A DNA stretch of 17,670 bases from an uncultured Collinsella sp. (GTDB taxonomy: Bacteria; Actinomycetota; Coriobacteriia; Coriobacteriales; Coriobacteriaceae), in the NCBI GenBank assembly GCA_937937835.1, contig CALDBJ010000082.1:1-17670 (forward strand), given 5' to 3'. Position numbers and translations under genes: made by a program. Positions 14,142 through 17,670 of this stretch are shown one piece after another (positions within the stretch are counted from its first letter, which is position 1; every line of letters starts with the position of its first letter). The notes beneath the pieces were generated by a model, which worked only from the letters and a program-made list of their open reading frames with translations, was not told the origin of the DNA and did no database searches.

Positions 14142-15542
14142 CTAATCAACCACGTGGGTCGTGGCGACCTGTTTGAGCCAGGCTGCCGACTTCTTAAGGC
14201 GGCGCTTGTAGCCGTCCATGAGATCGACCTCGACAAAGCCATAGCGATTCTTAAAGGCATTGGCCCAAGACCAGTTATCGATGACGGCCCAGTAGTGATA
14301 GCCCCGGCATTTGGCGCCCTCGGAGATTGCCTTGGCAACCCACTCCAGGTGTTGGCGCACAAAGTCGACTCGGTAGTCATCCTGGATGGTTCCTTCGGCG
14401 TCACGGTTCTTGTATTCGTCCATGATGCCGATGCCGTTCTCGGAAACGAACCACTCAAGATCGGGGTAGTTCTTAGCGCAGTCCATGCCAAAGTCGTAGA
14501 GGCCCTGCGGGTAGATCTCCCAGCCGCGGCTCTCGTTCATAACGGCGTCGGGCCACACGTACTCGTCGGCAAAGTGCGGCAGACCGTACTGGTCGATCTT
14601 GCTCGCCGGCGCCTGAACGCGCGTGGGGTGGTAGTAGTTGCAGCCGAGCCAGTCGACAACACCCTGCTTGAGAATCTCTTGGTCGCCGGCACGGAACGGG
14701 AGCTTAACGCCGCCCTCGGCCAGGCTGTCGAGCACGTCGGCAGGAAGCTCGCCCTTGGTAATAAGGTCGAGCCACCAGCGATTGTTGATGCCGCTGGTCA
14801 TACGCACGGCCTCGAGGTCTGCCTCGCTGGGGTTCTCCTTGGTGTAGACCGGAGTAAAGCAGTTGATCATGCCGATCTTGGCATCGGCGCGAACAGCGCC
14901 CTCGTCATAGGCGCGACGATAGTTGGCCACGGCCAGCGCGTGCGCCAGCGAGATGTGATATTGCACGGTGCGAGCGCGGTTGAAGTCGTGGAGTTGCGGG
15001 AACCACACGCCCTCCTGATAGCGCTGCTCGGGCTCGACGATGGGCTCGTTAAAGGTGAACCAGTACTTAATCTCCTGGCCAAACTCGTGGAAGGCGACGT
15101 CGGCGTAATGCGCGTAAGCCTCGACAACTTCACGGCTCTCCCAGCCGCCACGGTTAAAGAGGTAGGTGGGCATGTCAAAGTGGTACAGGTTGACGAACGG
15201 CTCCAGACCAGCCTCGCGAGAGGCGCGGAACAGTTCGTGATACCACGCAGCGCCCTCCTCATTAAGGTTGCCGTCGGCATCAAGCAGACGGCTCCACTGA
15301 ATGGAAGTGCGATAGGTATCCAGGCCCAAGTCCTTCAAAATGCGAAAGTCTTCCTGGTACTTGGCCATAAAGTCATTGCCGGCATAAGAGCCAACGCAGT
15401 TGTAGAACGAACCCAGATCCTGGATGGACCAGGTGTCCCACAGGTTCTCGAGCTTGCCGCCTTGGTTCCACTGACCCTCAGTCTGCGGGCCGGACATAGC
15501 AGCGCCAAAGAAGAAGTCGTTGGGCAGCTGATACTGTGCCAT
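14142..15542 (-). CDS. GH1 family 6-phospho-beta-glycosidase
   Basis: This cytoplasmic enzyme should split PTS-imported, 6-phosphorylated beta-disaccharide into hexose-6-phosphate and a free sugar. The 466-residue protein is a single GH1 barrel: QTEGQW at 20-25, YHFDMP at 120-125, acid/base E166 in FTFNEP, and nucleophile E368 in FVSENGIG. In DNWSWANAF the residue that is Glu in ordinary beta-glucosidases is S425, a mark of phospho-glycosidases. Y434 is kept, but the position of the phosphate-binding Lys of L. lactis LacG is N432, with K431 beside it. The start ATG 15542 is chosen over the adjacent TTG because GAGG is six bases upstream of it. It is the first gene of the PTS operon. Phospho-beta-mannosidase activity (GmuD-like) is an alternative to phospho-beta-glucosidase. 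Confidence 0.92.
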   Translation of the reverse strand: MAQYQLPNDFFFGAAMSGPQTEGQWNQGGKLENLWDTWSIQDLGSFYNCVGSYAGNDFMAKYQEDFRILKDLGLDTYRTSIQWSRLLDADGNLNEEGAAWYHELFRASREAGLEPFVNLYHFDMPTYLFNRGGWESREVVEAYAHYADVAFHEFGQEIKYWFTFNEPIVEPEQRYQEGVWFPQLHDFNRARTVQYHISLAHALAVANYRRAYDEGAVRADAKIGMINCFTPVYTKENPSEADLEAVRMTSGINNRWWLDLITKGELPADVLDSLAEGGVKLPFRAGDQEILKQGVVDWLGCNYYHPTRVQAPASKIDQYGLPHFADEYVWPDAVMNESRGWEIYPQGLYDFGMDCAKNYPDLEWFVSENGIGIMDEYKNRDAEGTIQDDYRVDFVRQHLEWVAKAISEGAKCRGYHYWAVIDNWSWANAFKNRYGFVEVDLMDGYKRRLKKSAAWLKQVATTHVVD

Positions 15543-15578
15543 CAAAGTCCTCGCTTTCGTGTTCTAGAGCTTCCGGTT

Positions 15579-15664
15579 GGAGACGGGTTTGCTTTGGCAG
15601 GTTATCCGGCGCGGGCGCGCACCGGTCATACCGATATCCAACCTGCCAAAACAAAACCGTCCCC
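15579..15664. repeat. Facing pair of GGGAC-core repeats forming a long hairpin in the GH1 leader
   Basis: The arms 15579-15603 (starts GGAGACGGGTTTG, ends TTTGGCAGGTT) and 15640-15664 are reverse complements at 22 of 25 positions, around a 36-base GC-rich middle. Each arm resembles the core plus right arm of the element at 11685-11725. The pair lies between the promoter candidate and the GH1 start, so a transcript would carry it as a stable 5'-UTR stem-loop. Confidence 0.8.
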
Positions 15665-15709
15665 AAACGGTCAATCCTGGTCTGCTGCAGGATTCCGTTC
15701 GTTGCTTAA

Positions 15710-15737
15710 ACTATAGCGCTCTAATTCTAAAAGTAAA
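15710..15737 (-). promoter_or_regulatory. Promoter candidate for the GH1-PTS operon
   Basis: On the minus strand TTTACT (15737-15732) and TATAGT (15715-15710) are separated by 16 bases. They match the -35 and -10 consensus at four and five of six positions. The predicted transcript would begin about 160 bases upstream of the GH1 ATG. Confidence 0.5.
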
Positions 15738-15774
15738 GCGTCTTTTTCTTTTTTCTTTCTCGAACTTCTTAGAT

Positions 15775-15816
15775 AAAAGTAATATGGGTACCCTGTTGAG
15801 GGTTATACTTACTTTT
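15775..15816. promoter_or_regulatory. Palindromic operator candidate for the GntR regulator
   Basis: Outer arms AAAAGTAA (15775-15782) and TTACTTTT (15809-15816) enclose an inner ACCCT-GTTG-AGGGT palindrome (15790-15803). The element overlaps TATACT (15804-15809), a -10 candidate for gntR, and ends 29 bases before the gntR start. This is a typical place for autoregulation by a GntR/HutC protein. It is also close enough to act on the divergent GH1-PTS promoter. Confidence 0.55.
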
Positions 15817-15845
15817 GTTTTCATATATGTCGGAAAGGAGGTTCC

Positions 15846-16565
15846 ATGATTCCCAAATACGAGGCGATAGCTGCAGATATTCGTCGGAGTATTGAGGATG
15901 GCGCTCTTAAACCGGGCGACAAGCTTCCCACCGTCGTTGAGTTCTGCGAGCTCTATAGCGTTTCCAAAATCACCGTCAAACGAGCTATTGAACAAATCAC
16001 CGAGGAAGGCCTTATTACCAGCCGGCGCGGATCGGGTACCTACGTTAAGGACACGGCGGGACTTCCCGGCCAGGCGTTTTTCCAGGGCAAAAACGACCGT
16101 GCCCAGGGTTTTTCGTATGAGCACCGCGGGGAGAAGGTGACCTCGGTGGTCTACGATTTCTCGATCGTTAATCCACCGGCGGACATCGCAGCCCAGCTGG
16201 GAATTGCCGAGGATGACTTTGCCTATCACGTCGTGCGCGTGCGTCAGGCCGATGAGAAGCCCATCGTTATCGAGTACACCTACATGCCCCTCGAGCTGAT
16301 TCCGGGGCTGAAAAAGAAGGACCTGTACGGATCGCTCTACCGCTTCATCCGAGAGCAATGTGGCCTGAAGATTTCGAGCTTTCACCGTACCATTCGAGCC
16401 GTGGCAGCAACCGAGGAAGAAGCCGAGCGTCTGGACACCAAACCTGGCTCTCCCCTGCTCGAGCTCACCCAGATTGGCTTTTTGGACAGCGGCGCCGCCT
16501 TTGAGTATTCGATCTCGCGCAACGTTGGCGACCGCTTTGAGTTGCACAACATAACGTTGGCATAG
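15846..16565 (+). CDS. GntR/HutC-family transcriptional regulator with UTRA ligand domain
   Basis: A 239-residue one-component regulator. The winged helix-turn-helix covers about 3-68 (KYEAIAADIRRSIEDGALKPGDKLP, SVSKITVKRAIEQITEEGLI, wing RRGSGTYV). The UTRA effector domain covers about 85-235, with VVRVRQADEKPIVIEYTYMP and the FEYSISRNVGDRFEL C-terminal strand pair. UTRA proteins of this kind bind phosphorylated sugars or related metabolites and release the operator. The ATG follows AAGGAGG closely. It is divergent from the GH1-PTS operon and is followed by manA 74 bases later, so it most likely represses the whole locus and itself through the palindrome at 15775-15816. It corresponds in position and type to GmuR or BglR-like regulators. 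Confidence 0.93.
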   Translation: MIPKYEAIAADIRRSIEDGALKPGDKLPTVVEFCELYSVSKITVKRAIEQITEEGLITSRRGSGTYVKDTAGLPGQAFFQGKNDRAQGFSYEHRGEKVTSVVYDFSIVNPPADIAAQLGIAEDDFAYHVVRVRQADEKPIVIEYTYMPLELIPGLKKKDLYGSLYRFIREQCGLKISSFHRTIRAVAATEEEAERLDTKPGSPLLELTQIGFLDSGAAFEYSISRNVGDRFELHNITLA

Positions 16566-16627
16566 GTTTTTGTAGTCACGCGGGCGCTCGTTTTGAGCCG
16601 TCTTACGCGGCACCCGCACAACCTTAT

Positions 16628-16632
16628 GGGAG
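16628..16632 (+). promoter_or_regulatory. Ribosome binding site that sets the manA start
   Basis: GGGAG lies 7 bases before ATG 16640 but only one base before the in-frame ATG 16634. The second ATG is therefore preferred, giving a protein that starts MSDLIKLTPIF. Confidence 0.7.
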
Positions 16633-16639
16633 TATGCAC

Positions 16640-17572
16640 ATGTCCGATTTGATTAAACTCACGCCGATCTTCCACGAGAAGATCTGGGGCGGCCGCCAGT
16701 TGGAGACCGTGTTTGGCTACGACATTCCCGAGGGTCCCATCGGTGAGTGCTGGGCCATCTCGGCCCATCCCAACGGCGACTGCCAGATTGCGGAGGGACC
16801 GTACGCCGGCCACACGCTGTCGTGGCTGTGGGCCGAGCACCGCGAGCTCTTTGGCAACTGCGAGGGCAAGGAGTTCCCGCTGCTCATTAAGATTCTGGAC
16901 GCCAAGGACGACCTTTCGATCCAGATTCATCCCAACGACGAGTACGCCGCCAAGCACGAGAACGGCAGCCTGGGCAAAACCGAGTGCTGGTATGTACTGG
17001 ACTGCGAGCCCGGTGCCACGATCATCGTCGGCCAGCGCGCGCACGACCGCGCCGAGGCCGCGCAGATGATCGAGGGGGGCCGTTGGGACGAGATGCTCAA
17101 CGTGCTGCCGATTCACAAGGGAGACTTTTTCCAGATCGACTCCGGCACCGTTCACGCCATCAAGACCGGCACGCTGATTCTGGAGACGCAGCAGTCGAGC
17201 GACGTGACATATCGCCTGTACGACTACGACCGTCCCGGCACCGACGGAAAGCTGCGCCCGCTGCACATTGAGCAGAGCCTCGACTGCATCGACTTTGATG
17301 CTCAGGCTCCGACCGACGGCACGGTGACCGCGCCCGAGGTGGACGGCGTGACCGAGCTCGAGTCCAACCCCTGCTACACCGTCGATCGCGTGCGCGTCAA
17401 CGGCAGCAAGACCCTCGACCAGCGCTGGCCCTTCATGTGCCTGTCGGTCATCGACGGCGAAGGCACCGTCTGCGGCGACCCCGTCCACAAGGGAAGCCAC
17501 CTGCTGGCCCCGAGCACCGTCAGCTCCATCGACCTCGAAGGCAAGATGGAACTGATCATCAGCCACCTGTAA
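16640..17572 (+). CDS. manA: Mannose-6-phosphate isomerase, class I (type I PMI)
   Basis: This zinc enzyme interconverts mannose-6-phosphate and fructose-6-phosphate. The 310-residue cupin protein is the short Gram-positive form, with no large helical insert. Zinc ligands are Q95 and H97 in IQIHPND, E115 in GKTECWYVL and H172 in GTVHAI; the catalytic arginine is R192 in YRLYDYDR. The N-terminus LTPIFHEKIWGG is typical. It lies 74 bases after gntR on the same strand and probably shares its transcript. In this setting it would feed mannose-6-phosphate from a mannose-containing substrate into glycolysis. It could also serve general mannose metabolism. Confidence 0.96.
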   Translation: MSDLIKLTPIFHEKIWGGRQLETVFGYDIPEGPIGECWAISAHPNGDCQIAEGPYAGHTLSWLWAEHRELFGNCEGKEFPLLIKILDAKDDLSIQIHPNDEYAAKHENGSLGKTECWYVLDCEPGATIIVGQRAHDRAEAAQMIEGGRWDEMLNVLPIHKGDFFQIDSGTVHAIKTGTLILETQQSSDVTYRLYDYDRPGTDGKLRPLHIEQSLDCIDFDAQAPTDGTVTAPEVDGVTELESNPCYTVDRVRVNGSKTLDQRWPFMCLSVIDGEGTVCGDPVHKGSHLLAPSTVSSIDLEGKMELIISHL

Positions 17573-17579
17573 GCTACCG

Positions 17580-17601
17580 GTCCCCGAGCGCTCGCCGGGA
17601 C
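17580..17601 (+). other. Small hairpin just after manA
   Basis: GTCCC (17580-17584) and GGGAC (17597-17601) enclose a self-complementary GAGCGCTC. No T-run follows, so it is not a clear terminator. Confidence 0.35.
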
Positions 17602-17644
17602 GGGGCGCGGGGGTTGGTCGCCTGCTCGGACAGTCCTGCTCGCA

Positions 17645-17669
17645 CGGAGAGCACATTAAGTGCTCTCCG
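17645..17669. terminator. Probable terminator at the right edge of the window
   Basis: A perfect 10-bp stem CGGAGAGCAC (17645-17654) and GTGCTCTCCG (17660-17669) with loop ATTAA lies about 75 bases after manA. The bases where a T-run would be are outside the window, so the assignment as a manA or convergent-gene terminator is incomplete. Confidence 0.55.
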
Positions 17670-17670
17670 G

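Larger units (their letters stand above)
15543..15845. other. Divergent regulatory region between GH1 and gntR genes
   Basis: This 303-base spacer drives both the leftward GH1-PTS operon and the rightward gntR-manA pair. It contains, from left to right, a large imperfect inverted repeat (15579-15664), a minus-strand promoter candidate (15710-15737), an AT-rich tract (15720-15780), a two-tier palindrome (15775-15816) overlapping a plus-strand TATACT, and the gntR ribosome site AAGGAGG at 15835-15841. Confidence 0.75.

Noticed and set aside
14097..15716. Plus-strand frame of 539 codons opposite the GH1 gene
   Set aside because: It is antisense to an intact GH1 enzyme with both catalytic glutamates and has no recognisable motif.
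15711..16619. Minus-strand frame of 302 codons opposite gntR
   Set aside because: It overlaps the divergent promoter region and the intact gntR gene; the translation has no domain.
16382..17656. Minus-strand frame of 424 codons opposite manA
   Set aside because: The translation has no family features, and the plus strand encodes a complete zinc-dependent isomerase.

Overview
The window looks like a chromosomal segment of a GC-rich Actinomycetota of the class Coriobacteriia, most probably Collinsella. This is inferred from gene content, codon use and the style of the intergenic repeats; no marker such as rRNA is present. Almost all genes from about 290 to 15540 lie on the minus strand. Only a truncated gene at the left edge, one small orphan gene (7372-7626) and the gntR-manA pair at the right edge are on the plus strand.

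Left block (287-7222, minus strand, read right to left): a class I aspartate-type aminotransferase, a STAS anti-sigma-factor antagonist, then a compact cluster tatA-tatC-hypA-hypB-topA. tatA and tatC overlap by one base, hypA follows tatC after 6 bases, and hypB and topA follow at gaps of about 55 bases. The cluster joins the twin-arginine export machinery to nickel insertion proteins for [NiFe] hydrogenase, whose small subunits are known Tat cargo. The topoisomerase is of the archaeal-like type IA form, with four zinc ribbons and a lysine/alanine tail.

Middle block (7372-10508): a small hypothetical gene, a terminator-rich AT-rich spacer, the Na+/H+ antiporter nhaA and the family II inorganic pyrophosphatase ppaC. 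nhaA is preceded by a strong intrinsic-terminator structure inside its own leader, which suggests transcription attenuation.

Right block (10677-17572): a carbohydrate utilisation locus. A GH1 6-phospho-beta-glycosidase and lactose/cellobiose-family PTS components IIC, IIB and IIA run leftwards and end at a terminator, followed by a ROK sugar kinase. A GntR/UTRA regulator and a class I mannose-6-phosphate isomerase run rightwards from the same divergent promoter region. This gene set matches the content of the Bacillus subtilis gmu (glucomannan/oligo-mannoside) operon. The likely pathway is uptake and phosphorylation of a beta-linked disaccharide, hydrolysis to hexose-6-phosphate plus free hexose, phosphorylation of the free hexose by the ROK kinase, and isomerisation of mannose-6-phosphate to fructose-6-phosphate.

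The most unusual sequence-level signal is a set of intergenic inverted repeats at four places. They share a GGGAC(A/G)G-type core, but the flanking palindromic arms differ between sites. No CRISPR array, rRNA, tRNA, prophage or transposase gene was seen.
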